Below, piece by piece: positions 1-10,249 of a stretch of DNA of 21,556 nucleotides; the first letter of the stretch is position 1; every line of letters begins with the position of its first letter. The DNA is from Euplotes aediculatus (Eukaryota > Ciliophora > Spirotrichea > Euplotida > Euplotidae), in NCBI GenBank assembly GCA_030463445.1, contig JAQGFW010020753.1, positions 1 to 21,556 of the forward strand, read 5' to 3'. The notes under the pieces were generated by a model that was not told the DNA's origin, searched no databases, and saw only the letters and a list, made by a program, of their open reading frames with translations. Position numbers and translations under genes: made by a program.

Positions 1-470
1 TGAAAACTAAAATATTAGTTTATTTAAAAATCATTTAAGCTTGTTGTGGCCTATTATTCAATATCACAATTTTATTAATACTCAACTTTATTAATAAAAC
101 TTTTAAATAAAATAAACAGTTTATAAGGATTACTATTTAAATACTATATAATATGAATTTATGCTCAATAAAAATAAAATGAGTATACTTGCAAAATAAT
201 AAATTAACATCTGAATAAGTATTTCAAGTTTTCTATCTAAGTTAATAATTTGCTTGAACAGTAATTATTTTTTTAAAAATTTTAACCAAATAAATGCTAT
301 AATTAAATTCTACATTTTCGAACAAACTCTGCCTTAATATGTATAAAATTAACAAATATGTTAATTTGGAATTGCAGTTGACAATCACTTAATAAAATAT
401 GCATGAAATATTTTTGAAGCTAAGCCTATCGTTAGTTGTAATAAAACAGCAAAGCTAATTTTGACTATAG
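1..470. other. AT-rich stretch before the first recognisable exon
   Basis: No open frame or RNA gene can be supported here. The sequence is AT-rich with stops in every frame. It probably holds the 5' end of the IP3R-type gene, because the first recognisable exon at 471 starts about 50 residues into the family's N-terminal domain and follows an acceptor-like CTATAG at 465-470. I could not identify an initiator ATG, first exon or promoter. There is no C4A4 telomere at position 1, so the chromosome continues to the left. Confidence 0.5.
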
Positions 471-751
471 ACTACGACTGTACTCACTCACAGAAACTTA
501 CTGCTTGCTGCCTTTGATAACTTCCACTTGATTCCGCCACACAACTATATTAAAGTCAGGTTTTACAAACAGCATTCTAAAATATGATTTCAAGCATTTA
601 ATGAGAAAATTTTATTTTGGATTTACTTTTGAAAATATGACCAAAAATTGAAAATAAGTAGAGCTGACAAGAGCTATTATTTTGATATCGAGCTGGAGTC
701 TGAAAACAAAGAGCTGCTTGAGTGCACTCAGTTCAAGATAGTTGTTGACAG
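471..751 (+). CDS. ITPR: IP3R-type channel, exon with N-terminal suppressor domain (partial)
   Basis: This is an open stretch of about 93 codons, reading TGA as Cys, between an acceptor-like CTATAG and a GT donor at 752. The peptide contains FHLIPPHNYIKVRFYK. It lines up by eye with the family pattern F-x-L-x-P-x-x-x-Y-x5-F-x-K near residue 55-70 of vertebrate IP3R (FKLCPMNRYSAQKQFWK). About 35 residues later comes ESENKELLECTQFKIV, resembling the ENRKLLGT...VIQL strand region near residue 110. In the family this beta-trefoil suppressor domain modulates IP3 affinity on the cytosolic side of the ER. The exon ends in phase 2 and joins the next one across a 110-base intron. The assignment depends on remembered family sequence, and the true start lies upstream. 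Confidence 0.6.
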
Positions 752-861
752 GTATCAGTTATTCGTCGTTTCTTTTTACTCAGTTACACCACATATTTAT
801 TATTAATTGCATTTCCAACTATTCCGAGCATTTTATTTAATTCCATCATTTTTTCTTATAG
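752..861 (+). other. Intron, 110 nt, GT...AG
   Basis: The stretch starts with GTATCAG and ends with a T-rich tract and CTTATAG. Removing it joins codon AG|A (Arg) and keeps the frame open from the 471-751 exon into the 862-916 exon. An alternative is read-through of the first exon to the TAA near 791, which would give a different strand sequence. Confidence 0.55.
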
Positions 862-916
862 AAATCCAGATAAATATCTAAAACTTTGTATGGTTGGATT
901 GAAGCCAGAATTGAGA
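862..916 (+). CDS. ITPR: IP3R-type channel, short suppressor-domain exon
   Basis: This is a 55-base exon between CTTATAG and a canonical GTAAGT donor at 917. It encodes the peptide NPDKYLKLCMVGLKPELR after completing an Arg codon. The stretch matches the vertebrate IP3R trefoil motif KSNKYLTVNKRLPALLE in spacing (DKYLKL for NKYLTV, then a Leu/Pro-containing strand). It ends in phase 0. The small size means homology alone is weak. The support comes from the two consensus splice borders, the correct phase and its position directly after the preceding trefoil exon. Confidence 0.55.
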
Positions 917-1867
917 GTAAGTGACTGGTTCTACTAAGACTTTTGAAGAACTCTGAATGGTTAAAAAGAACCAATCAGAGTAATGTAACAATAAATATTG
1001 TAATTTTAAATATCAGGTCTCAAAGTATACTAAGTTTTGAAATATTAGATAAATTTTAGTCATAATTTAGTAAGTTTTATTTATTTTAATATTTAATTTA
1101 GATAAAATATTAATTCAGAAAGTTTAAATAAATGATAAAACAGATCAACAAATCATTACATGATTTTGAAGTTTAAAATTATATTAATCAAAAACCTTTT
1201 CAAGATTAATTAAAATTATCTTCTGAATAAAAAAGACTTGAAAATTATTTTTTTGAACGATATAAATAAAATATAATTGATGATATTTTATATTCAAACT
1301 ATTTTGAATTTGATATACTTAATAAAATATTAAAATTAAAATTTTCAATTCATTTTCAATTTAAGTAAATCAAGATGAATTTAAAATTAAAAATTAGATT
1401 GATAGATTAAATTTGCTATTATTCAATATAAAAATAAACAATATTTAAATCGCATTTTTTAATGAAAAATAGAAAGAAAGTTTGCTAATCGTAGTTCCGC
1501 AAATTTCAAACCTCTTATCTTTAAGGAAGAGGTCGATTTCAAAATATTTTTAATTTTTTTTCTTCAAAATAACCCATATTTCCATATCTAGCAATTCTCG
1601 CATCTTTTTTGTACACACATAGTTTGAATATATTTCAAACCTAAAAGTTAAAAATAAAATAGCATCCTCAATATCACTTCCTTATATTTTATTATTTTTG
1701 CAATCTTTGACAATTGTGTTTTCTATAAAATAAAATATCAATTTTTACTATTTAAAACAATTTTTTTATTATATGAGTAAAAGTTAATTTAGCTATATTG
1801 CAGAAAGAATCAAATAATTTTATCATTAGATATTTAATCTTTTAAAATCATTAGACAACAATTACAG
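917..1867. other. Long AT-rich intron region; one weak exon candidate inside
   Basis: The stretch begins with GTAAGT and ends with AATTACAG at 1867. About 100 residues of trefoil domain expected here in IP3R were not found. The only candidate is an open stretch at 1463-1588 whose peptide includes KPLIFKEEVDFKIFLIF. It loosely resembles the vertebrate stretch NCNTSWKIVLFMKW at the suppressor/MIR boundary. An AG at 1493-1494 could be its acceptor, but no convincing GT donor precedes its TAG. Other open runs, for example 869-1055, look like chance in AT-rich DNA. Confidence 0.4.
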
Positions 1868-1955
1868 ATCGAGACTTAAACACTGTTTACATTTGTATTA
1901 TAAAAAGAACTATGAGTTCTTAGCCAAATTGTTTGGATTTAAAATCATGCCTTCT
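1868..1955 (+). CDS. ITPR: IP3R-type channel, MIR-domain exon
   Basis: After the acceptor AATTACAG the frame reads SRLKHCLHLYYKKNYEFLA and continues through KLFGFKIMPS. This is the shape of a MIR repeat strand (vertebrate FRFKHLATGHYLAAE and VVRLFHAEQEKFL): a hydrophobic strand, Arg/Lys-x-His, then a Tyr/Phe-Leu-Ala turn. MIR repeats form part of the IP3-binding core in this family. The likely donor is the GTGTAG at 1956, leaving phase 0. That matches the phase at which the next exon begins at 2202. The donor is not a strong consensus, so the 3' border is uncertain by a few bases. Confidence 0.5.
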
Positions 1956-2201
1956 GTGTAGTTGCTTATAAATATAAGTAAAAAATTGATTTAAAAATTA
2001 GTTTCATCAATTAAAAAATAAACAAGTGAACTAAAACTTTTGTAATTTTAATTACTTTTTTTGCCTGATTTTGTCCCTGATTTGTCCTAGTTGAAATATA
2101 TGATAGGATAATTAATAGGAATTGTAAGTTTAAGTAGCAAATATCTAAAATTCTTGATTTAAATACTTCATATATATGTTGTATGATTTGCTTTTGTATA
2201 G
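1956..2201 (+). other. Probable intron between two MIR-region exons
   Basis: This is a 246-base AT-rich stretch starting with GTGTAG and ending with TTTTGTATAG. It is phase 0 on both sides. No other content was recognised. Confidence 0.4.
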
Positions 2202-2393
2202 GCCTGAGTCTACGACCCCCACCACTCCCAAGACTACCTCTTTTCACTCCACTCACTACACCCATACTATGTAGACCATGAATTAATCAGAATGGACAAT
2301 ATGATGAGTGTGACTTTTGATGATTCTATGAGTGAATTTGCACAGAATTGGCTGAAGTATAGCAAAAACAAAGACAACAATATTTGGAAGATA
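2202..2393 (+). CDS. ITPR: IP3R-type channel, distal MIR-domain exon
   Basis: This is a markedly GC-richer island after the acceptor TGTATAG, open for 64 codons to a TAG at 2394 and using one TGA as Cys. The peptide includes DYLFSLHSLHPYYVDHELIR and, further on, VTFDDSMSEFAQNWLKY. It lines up with vertebrate IP3R ISSIFELDPTT...NSYVRLRHLCTNTWVHST, the last MIR element before the first RIH domain. The spacing after the 1868-1955 exon fits the same protein. The 3' limit is unclear because family-like sequence continues in another frame from about 2375 (see the next entry). A minus-strand open stretch overlapping 2011-2265 is a shadow of this island. Confidence 0.6.
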
Positions 2394-2533
2394 TAGATAA
2401 AATGTCAGATTGGGTGGTAAAGAATGCTTTAGAAAGTGTTGTATAATTTGCTAATTTAAAGGATTGTTGCAAGACAACCACATACTTTAACAAATTGCGT
2501 TTCTGTTATTACTCAAATACTGTCTGTGTCTAT
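2375..2533 (+). CDS. ITPR: IP3R-type channel, probable start of first RIH region (tentative)
   Basis: A frame offset from the preceding exon reads QQYLEDIDKMSDWVVKNALE and then SVV before a TAA at 2444. It resembles the vertebrate linker [24 protein letters not shown] that follows the MIR domain. The same frame reopens at 2462 with DCCKTTTYFNKLRFCYYS. A 21-base GTATAA...TTTAAAG segment (2441-2461) containing CTAAT would remove the TAA in frame. The shift from the previous exon could be a 17-base intron (2357-2373, GTATAG...CAAAG), a true frameshift or a sequence error. Very small introns are known in some ciliates, but nothing here proves splicing. Confidence 0.4.
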
Positions 2534-2536
2534 TAA

Positions 2537-5500
2537 TAGGTACCTGAATCATTTATTTAGATATATTACAGGTTCAGAATTAAAAAAATATAAATCATAT
2601 CTGCTATCAAGAAATATCAATACTATTACATTTTATATTAAATGAAAGTGGAAATGATATAAATAATTGTATTTATTTTGTTGTTTGCTTTAAAGATATA
2701 AAATTTTAAAATAAATCTTTCATTTAATAAACGTAAAAATCACAAAATTCATTTTAATTTCATTTATGAAATCTGGTTCAATAAATGGACAGATTAAGTT
2801 ATTGAATTCTGATTATGGTATTGGCTTTAAGAGAAGTGCATAGTTTAAAGTAAAAAAATATTGTGAAAGTTATTTAAGAATATATATATCAAGCTTTTAA
2901 GTTTTAGAGAAATTAATTAAATATAAAAATATTCTATAGATTATGTATCACTTCTATGATTCTTATACTTTAATTGAACAAAGATTTACGAATAGTTTAC
3001 TTTAACTATTTTAAGTACATACTTTAACAATTTAAAATCAAATAATATAGCGAATGCTCAACTATTAAATAGTTATATAGAAAGCTATATTAGTTACAAT
3101 ATATTGTATTTATAAGGAAACATCATAATCATATTTAAAATATAGCAAATAATAAATAAAGTTTAATTTATTATGTCTTCTTTATCAAATTGTTGTTGAA
3201 TATTTTATGAGTTCAGTTATATTTATTTAAAATAAAATAATTCGATGTTTGCTATAACTTAAAATTATTAATTGATGCAACGATTATAAATAATCAAAAT
3301 ACTTCATTGACATTTCAGATTGCAATAGTGATTTATAAATAAGTAATGATTAACGCTTAAAGTATTTATCCAACTTATATAATAAACCGAGCTCATGATT
3401 TAATTGGTTCAATTGTAAATAAATCTATTTAATGTGGTTTTCTAATCTTTATAATAAGTATCTAATCCTTAAGTTTTATTACTATATCATTTTATGATGA
3501 TGTTCCCTCTATGTCAGTTAAAATTTGCAAGTTAATTGCTTGATCACCAAGCATCGATATTTTTTACAGTTTGCTTTATTTTCTAAATTAAATAACATAA
3601 AATATTGAGTCTGTAATATTTATTTTTTATTCTAATATTCTGATAAATATTTGATTATTTCAGATTTGAATTGTTCCAAGTAAAAAGTTATTATTTAGAA
3701 AAAGTATGGTATTTATTGAATTTATGCAAAATGTCATAAAACAAAAAAAATGTAATAAAATAATTCATAACTCTTAAATAAGTATATTTATTTTTTATCT
3801 TATTCAGTTTTTATTAGTTTTAGAGTTTTCTTCATAAATTATCTTCGACTTTAAATATAAATACTAAGTATACTTATTTTATGCCAAAATCACATTTCAA
3901 TATATTCTTATTGTAAATTTGTTTTATGAACCACAATAAAGCTCAGCTTAAAATAAATATGGAGTTAACCTAAATAAATAAAATTAATTGATTATTGGCC
4001 TAACTTATATTAATATAAAAGCAGACACCAAAAATTGATAATAAATAATCTCTCATATTTTGATTAAAGATATTTACAATACTCTAAATCCAAAGAAAAG
4101 CATTCTAAAATTATAGTTTAATTATTAAATAAAAATGATATCAATACACAAAATTAATGTTATGAAAGTGATTTGAACTTGACCTAATTTAGAATTAGAT
4201 TATTGTGAATTGAAGAAGAAAATAGGTATAAATATTGAAGGTTTAATATATTATAATTTCAGATAAAACTCGTATTTACTAAAGATAAGCTCTCATTTGT
4301 CATAGAATTACTTACATATATTTAAGAAATATTTGAAAATTTTTTTAATAAATAGAGATATTTATAAATAATGCTTATAAATTTGTACTTAATAGTCAAA
4401 ATAAAACTCAAAACTAAATAAATAGATCACGAAAGCTTAGACAACTTTAAATAATATGCTTATCGTTTTTAAAAAATTTATCTCTTATTTCATGTTTTAA
4501 ATAAAATTATATGAGTTTAGTTTAACAAATTGTCTTTATTTTTTGTTATGGTACACGACTCAGTGTTTACTCCCAAACTAGTGTTTATCAATGCACCTTA
4601 ATATCTTCATATCATTATCTCAAAGCTAAAGTCTCTAATTTGCTTGGATTCTTAAAAGAAGTTTCTACCAAATTTTGTTAAAATTTTAAATATCAGTTTG
4701 AGTCGTAATTTTACGGAAATTAATATCATAATAATTTAATACTAAAAATAATATAATTATATGTATTTTATTATTGCAAATTCGTCGATTTCAGTTTGTG
4801 ATGTTGAATAAATTAGCATGCTTCAATTGATATTATTCTCCAATTATTTTAAGAACATTTATTTAATTTCTAAATTCTAATTAAGAACTTTAAACTTCTA
4901 TAGCTGTTAAATCCTAAGTAAGTTCTTTAAAAATTTAATAATAACCAATTTATTAAAATATTTAAGTTAGATCAAATCAATGGCTATTATTTAGATTCTG
5001 ATAAAGTACTATAAATCTTTACATTTTAAAGAATTGATCATTAAATAAATTTAGTTTAAGTATTGATAAAATAAAACAGCCTTAGAGGTATTCAGCTTGA
5101 ATTTCAGCTTTCTGATGCCAAATAAAAGCACCAGAAGCCGCTTAAATTTTTTAATGCCTCAAAACCTAAGCTAATTACTTTTGAAATGATGCTGAAGTCG
5201 CAGCAAACATCTCTATTATCTCTTAATATCAAACAATTCGTTTCAAATATGCAACCAGTAAATTTGAAAACCATAATTGATTTGAAATAAAAATATTAAG
5301 TAATAAGACCGAAATATAAAATAGGATTTGTAAATTTGATATGACTTCAGTTTGGAGACTTTTGACTATTAGTAACTATATTCCTTTTATTTACTTCCCT
5401 CGATTTACTGATTTAGTTTTCTGTTTCTTTCTTGGAAGTTTATATTTGTTGATCTTAAAATAACTCTTCTAACATATCTCGTATTTACAACTTGTTGTTT

Positions 5501-6122
5501 AAAATATTTGAAGACTCCTTCATTATTTATTAAAATTTGTATAGCACGTATATCGAATGTGCTTGATAATAATTCTCCGAATAAATTAATACTTTTTATT
5601 TATTCTTACTAATGATGTATAGTTTTGATTAATTTATTTGGTAAACATCTGGAGTTATCTTTTTATTAAATTACTATTATTTTCTTACAATTCAATTAAA
5701 TTACAACATTTTGAATGTTTACTGTTTCTCAACACTTATTGGACATATTAATTTAAGTAGTTGTTAAATTAACGAATACTTGGAAAATCAAATCAGTATA
5801 TTTAATGTTTAAATTTAACAAATCATTTTAATTTTAATTTCCTTAGAAATCCCTAATGTTTATGTCATATAAAAATTAATTATCGTTAAAATTTAAAAAA
5901 AAATGCAAAATTTTAATTAATAAATATTTATTGATGCAAAAGAATTAGTCCAACGAGTTATATAAATATACAAGAGCTGGATTACGAAGTGCAAGGAGTA
6001 TTAAATATTTCGTTCCTTACTTTAATTAATAAAAAAACATGAAAGCATTATTGATATCGATCGTAAATACAAATCAATTAAAATAAACCATTTATTTAAT
6101 CCTATGCTATCGAAGATCACAG
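2537..6122. other. 3.6 kb AT-rich region where first-RIH exons are expected but not clearly seen
   Basis: By position this region should encode roughly 200 residues of the first RIH (solenoid) domain, but no strong exon is visible. Two short open stretches stand out as possible exons. One is 3466-3588, with peptide part DDVPSMSVKICKLIACSPS and TGA as Cys. The other is 5126-5287, with peptide part KPKLITFEMMLKSQQTSLL, flanked on both sides by AAA-TAA. Neither has a clear family match or good splice borders, so both could be chance. A GTAAGT at 4918 has no attached coding stretch. The rest has no recognisable content. Confidence 0.35.
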
Positions 6123-6318
6123 CTGTCTGTGCAATCACAATTAAGTCATGATTTAATGAAACTTTATGCAGAAGCTAAACTAATGGTCGAAATAAAGTTT
6201 GCAAAATTTTGGTCTTCAGATTTACCAATTCAAAATGCTGATAATTTTAGTTCAAAATTAGGTATCAAAAAGAGAATTTTCTTTTCAATCTTTAGTTCCA
6301 TATTCTGCAGTATGGCAA
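6123..6318 (+). CDS. ITPR: IP3R-type channel, helical-domain exon
   Basis: The frame is open from 6099 to a TAG at 6327. The exon is taken from the acceptor GATCACAG to the donor-like GTAATAAG at 6319. The peptide has LSHDLMKLYAEAKLMVEIKF, then later SKLGIKKRIFFSIFSSIFCS. Vertebrate IP3R has [20 protein letters not shown] and, about 20 residues later, [20 protein letters not shown] near residues 650-705. The order, the spacing and the two amphipathic helices agree well. This is the solenoid segment after the first RIH domain. Alternative donors at 6310 or 6326 are possible, so the 3' border is uncertain by about 10 bases. Confidence 0.6.
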
Positions 6319-7381
6319 GTAATAAGTAGGTTTCCCCGTGATCTAAAATATGAAGGAGTTATGTGAGTATAAAAGAATGTTGTTGAATTTTTAATAAATA
6401 ATGATTATTCATACAAATTATCAAAATCTGAAATTAGTATATCGTTAAACAGGTATTACACTTTTAAAGCAAAGTGTTCTCTTAGTTCTTAAAATAGTAT
6501 AAATCTATTATGCTGGCGCTTATCCTTAAGACTTGTGGAAGATAATGATCAAATAATTCGATTTATGAAAATTGTGTTTTACATTGAATTACTCAAATAT
6601 GATTTGAAGTGAATTGTAAATATTAAAATATTTTTATAGTTTAATCTTACTAAAATAACTATTTTTGGAAAATAAAAGTTGATCGGCATGTTGACAAAAC
6701 ATAAAATCTACAGTATTGCTTTAATTATGTGAGATATCTCACAAAAGACTTAATACTTTACTCATCACAAATTGTGATATTGATGGATAATAACTCTATT
6801 AATATGTTGAAAAGTCTCAAGAGTACTCAATTATTTTATTTTGTCATTAATTTACAACATATTTTTCAGAATATATTCAAAAAAATACTTCTATAATCTT
6901 GTAAAATAAAATTTAATAAATTGATGAAAATTTAGGTTGCGAAACTTAAATTAGAAGATAGTAAACATTTTCAACTATTAATAGATATGTATAGGTTAGA
7001 AGGATATTTTTATTATTTTTTTTATTTAAAAATTAATATATAAAATATAATAAATTCAAATACAATTCGTTTATCGTTCAAAAAGTTTATTTTGTATTTT
7101 CAATTAAAAAACATTAACATATTAACTATATTTTATTTAAGAAATTTACTTTGAATATTATAATATGTATCAAATAAAACAAATTTTGCTTCAAAGATAT
7201 AATTAAAATTTAGCAAAGATATTAATAAATGAGCTTACTTGCATTAAAAATTATGAATCTAACTATATTTTGAAATAAGTAACATAATTGTTACACTACT
7301 AAATTTTAATAATCTTAATGTTTAATGTCATCTTTTCTGTACTATTTAAATAACCGCAAGTTAGATATTAATTCGATATAG
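6319..7381. other. Probable intron, about 1.06 kb
   Basis: This is AT-rich sequence with stops in all frames between two IP3R-like exons, beginning GTAATAAG and ending TTCGATATAG. Possible donors (6310, 6319, 6326) and acceptors (7381, 7388, 7392) allow every phase, so the exact junction cannot be fixed from sequence alone. No other feature was seen. Confidence 0.45.
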
Positions 7382-7557
7382 TTCCAAGCGAGATTCAACA
7401 AGAATTTAAGCATTACTTACCAACTACTTTACCAGTACATTGAAGAGTACTTAAACAATAATCAAATCGAAGACATTATTAGAGATATTGAATTCGAAGT
7501 AAACCCTTCAATTGATCGAGAATGGGAGTTTTGGTATTTCTTTATAAGTATGAATGG
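7382..7557 (+). CDS. ITPR: IP3R-type channel, helical-domain exon before the last intron
   Basis: The peptide begins FQARFNKNLSITYQLLYQ, continues YIEEYLNNNQIEDIIRDIEF, and ends WEFWYFFISMN before a canonical GTAAGT donor at 7558. It aligns with vertebrate IP3R ERFAQTMEFVEEYLRDV, then [20 protein letters not shown] near residues 750-800. The matches are the YIEEYL/FVEEYL helix, the FEV triplet and the aromatic YF pair at the right spacing. It ends in phase 1. The acceptor at 10248-10249 supplies the two bases needed to continue in frame as SMN-VGEIIDDFLECAKH, matching the family's FSDLLRLTKILLAILD. This phase match supports the exon. Confidence 0.65.
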
Positions 7558-10249
7558 TAAGTGATATTAAAATAATACTGTACTACAATAACTGATTACT
7601 ATAATATTTTTGCTACTCAAGTCAGTAAGGAAAAGTAAAAAAATTAACAAGTGCTCATGATTTGACTCCAATAAATATAAAAATCAGTTTGTTTTTATGC
7701 AACTTTTATTCATATTTTATTAAAGTATATTTTTGATCATAAAAAGGAAGTTATTACCGTATTCGACTCTGTTTAGCACCGAAACTATTGTTATTTGTTC
7801 AGATTCTTAATCAGATTTATATTTGAGTCATCTCCAATCACACAATTACTAATAATTAAATAATAACTTCGATAGATGTACCCGAACTGAAATCTACAAT
7901 AAATATCTTTTCATATTTCTTTACTTTATAAAATTTGCGAAATTTTTGTTGCTTATAAACAATATCAGCTTATTTTAAGAAGAAAGAAAAAATCGTTTTG
8001 TTAAAATGATAGATTGTTTGCCATAATATTAAAAAATAATAAATTTAACCAAATATATATTAGCTTTGAAACGACATATTCATTTATACTGCACGAATGC
8101 TATTTCTTGTATAAACTTAATAATATTATGAGCAATAGTTAACTGTCAAATAAAGAAGTGCTTGTATTTATTTAATTTTGTTGTCATGCTTTAAATATAA
8201 TGCAATAAAAATAAAGGCATTTAAAAATTGCTGATTCGATCTACTGGCAATTGTAGTGCTCAACTTAATTTCGTTAAACACTAACTTTTGGGCAGCATAA
8301 CAATCTGTTGTGAGGTAATACTATATTACTTAAATAAGTTTAATAAATTACAGTAAATATTCAACATTTAATTCAAATGAAGTGTTCCAAATTCACTTGA
8401 TATTTCAAGTGGGATCAATCAAGTTTATGTTTACAAAATTGTTAATAAAGCATGGACATGACTCTTTCGATTTTTATATCAAGGAGGAATTAGTAACTTG
8501 GAGGTTAGCCTAGCATACTAGGGCCTCCTAGAATCACTAAAATCATACTTGGTTTGAGAATTAAAGAGGCCATGTTCATGCTTTTATGTATCTGATACTT
8601 GAGAAGTCTAACCTATTTATATAGCAATCAACTACTACTCAGATCAATCTTTGAGCATATTTGTTAACAGGTTTTATAATCCAGACATTAAATATTGACA
8701 TCAAAACGAAAACTTAACTATACTTTATCAAAATTTAGTTGATAAACATTTGAAAATAAAGGTTATACCAAAACATACCTGATTCAGGCAAATTAACGTT
8801 AAGGTAAAGATATACTAAATCATCATTAAGGTGTATTTGAGTTTGGAATTCACATTTTAAGTTGTGCAATGAATCTTTCTGTTTATTATTTAGAGAAAAA
8901 TCAAATTTGTTTTGTAATTTATACTGTTATTTTATAGACTTTATAATTAATCAATGATAAAGTATGAATTAGTGATCCTATAGCATTTATTAATTTTTGT
9001 TAAAATTTATTAGCAAATTAATACAATTTATTGCATAGATTTTCATAAAAATACTAATTTATATATTTGACCTTGTATATAAATAAAACATTATAATTGT
9101 ACATAAAATAGTTATATATTTAGCTTATATATAGTAATTTGAATGCAAAACTAATAAAATACGAATTTGTGCTCCACATCAACAATTACATGTTATTAAT
9201 TAAAATTTTTGTTTCAATCAATCGCAATGTAATCAGCTATAATGATTGTAATAGAGAATTGAGAATATATTTTTCTTATTGGTTTCAATAAGCTTAAATC
9301 CCAAAACTATTCTATTTGTTTTTGTCTACAATTTTATTGAATATATAACTCTTTGAATCTTAAATCTCCATAAATGCATTTAAATTTGAATATTAATATT
9401 AATTTAAAATAAATTTTGTATGAATCTTTGAATTTCTTAAGAGTTTATCAAATACATTCAAAGTCAAGTAACAGAAGAACTTTAGGATGTTAAAAGAAAT
9501 TTTTAATATCCACAAGAGGATGCTACAACAGCTTAAACAATTAAGCTAAGAATGTAGATGAAATTATAATTATTTTTTGAAAATTTTCATTAATTGATAC
9601 TAATTGATAGGGACTTCTCTCAATTGACTTTACTCGCATAATGCAATTACAACTTGTATTTATCTGACAATACATTCATTTTTAATCAGATCTAAATTTG
9701 AAAATTAATTTCTGATTGCATTAAATATTTAATATATCAAAACAAATATTAAATTTTTTAATAAAAAACTATTTGAACTCTTCAGAATTGATTCGATAAA
9801 TTCATCTGATTTAATATTGTGTTCCTTAAAATATTTATTTACAACTTCAAAATATCAAAGAGTTGTCTATAGAAGATAAAATCGAGTTTTAAAAACTCAT
9901 AAATTTCTACTCATTTATCCAGCATCATATTAAATTTACTTATAATTTCTCTTTTATATTTTAATAAATTAAGGATATATAAAACTTAAAGTTATTTAAC
10001 CAATTCAAAATTCCTAATTAGTTAGATTTTAATATTAAATTCTCTAAAGTGAAAAATAATATATAATTATAATATGCAAATTATAGATCTAAAAAGTATA
10101 TCTCCACTTCCTATAGATTCAATTTCATATAGCCAGAGATCTGTATTGACTTATTTTATTCTAAACTCAATAATCTCGTGCATTTTGTTTGCCTAGTCAT
10201 TAATATTTAAATTCAAGCCATTCTCTACCTTATGTTCTATAGATAATAG
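7558..10249 (+). other. Probable last intron of the IP3R-type gene, about 2.7 kb
   Basis: It starts with the consensus donor GTAAGT. It ends in a pyrimidine-containing stretch with two nearby acceptors, TTCTATAG (10242) and ATAATAG (10249). The second keeps frame with the upstream exon. The 2692-base interior is AT-rich with stops in all frames, apart from a GC-rich hairpin near 8500. This is much longer than introns usually reported in ciliates. An internal eliminated sequence left in this copy is the main alternative, although IESs would not be expected to have GT...AG ends with a donor this good. Confidence 0.55.
8447..8585 (+). ncRNA. Candidate structured RNA: 139-nt rod-like hairpin inside the last intron
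   Basis: Three nested stems can be read. The outer stem pairs AAAGCATGGACATGACTCTTT (8447-8467) with its near complement at about 8563-8584, with a G-U pair and a small bulge. The middle stem pairs ATCAAG (8478-8483) with CTTGGT (8548-8553), including one U-G pair. The inner stem pairs GGAGG (8500-8504) with CCTCC (8524-8528), enclosing CCTAG (8509-8513) paired with CTAGG (8518-8522) around a CATA loop. The outer right arm runs into TTTT. The wobble pairs and local GC content suggest selection on RNA structure. I do not recognise the class: no C/D, H/ACA, tRNA or telomerase-template motif was found. A palindromic miniature transposon is the alternative. The strand is assumed from the T run and the host gene. 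Confidence 0.4.

Noticed and set aside
869-1055. Plus-strand open run of about 62 codons (TGA as Cys) overlapping the 862-916 exon
   Set aside because: Runs of this length are expected by chance in DNA this AT-rich, and the overlapping frame has splice borders and a family match.
2011-2265. Minus-strand open frame of 84 codons with a Gly/Arg-rich start
   Set aside because: Its GC-rich part is the reverse of the better-supported plus-strand MIR exon (2202-2393), and the rest is low-complexity AT-rich sequence with no family resemblance.
9439-9570. A frame that looks protein-like if TAA/TAG are read as Gln
   Set aside because: The gene on this chromosome clearly uses TAA as stop. The run needs several stops ignored and has no family match.
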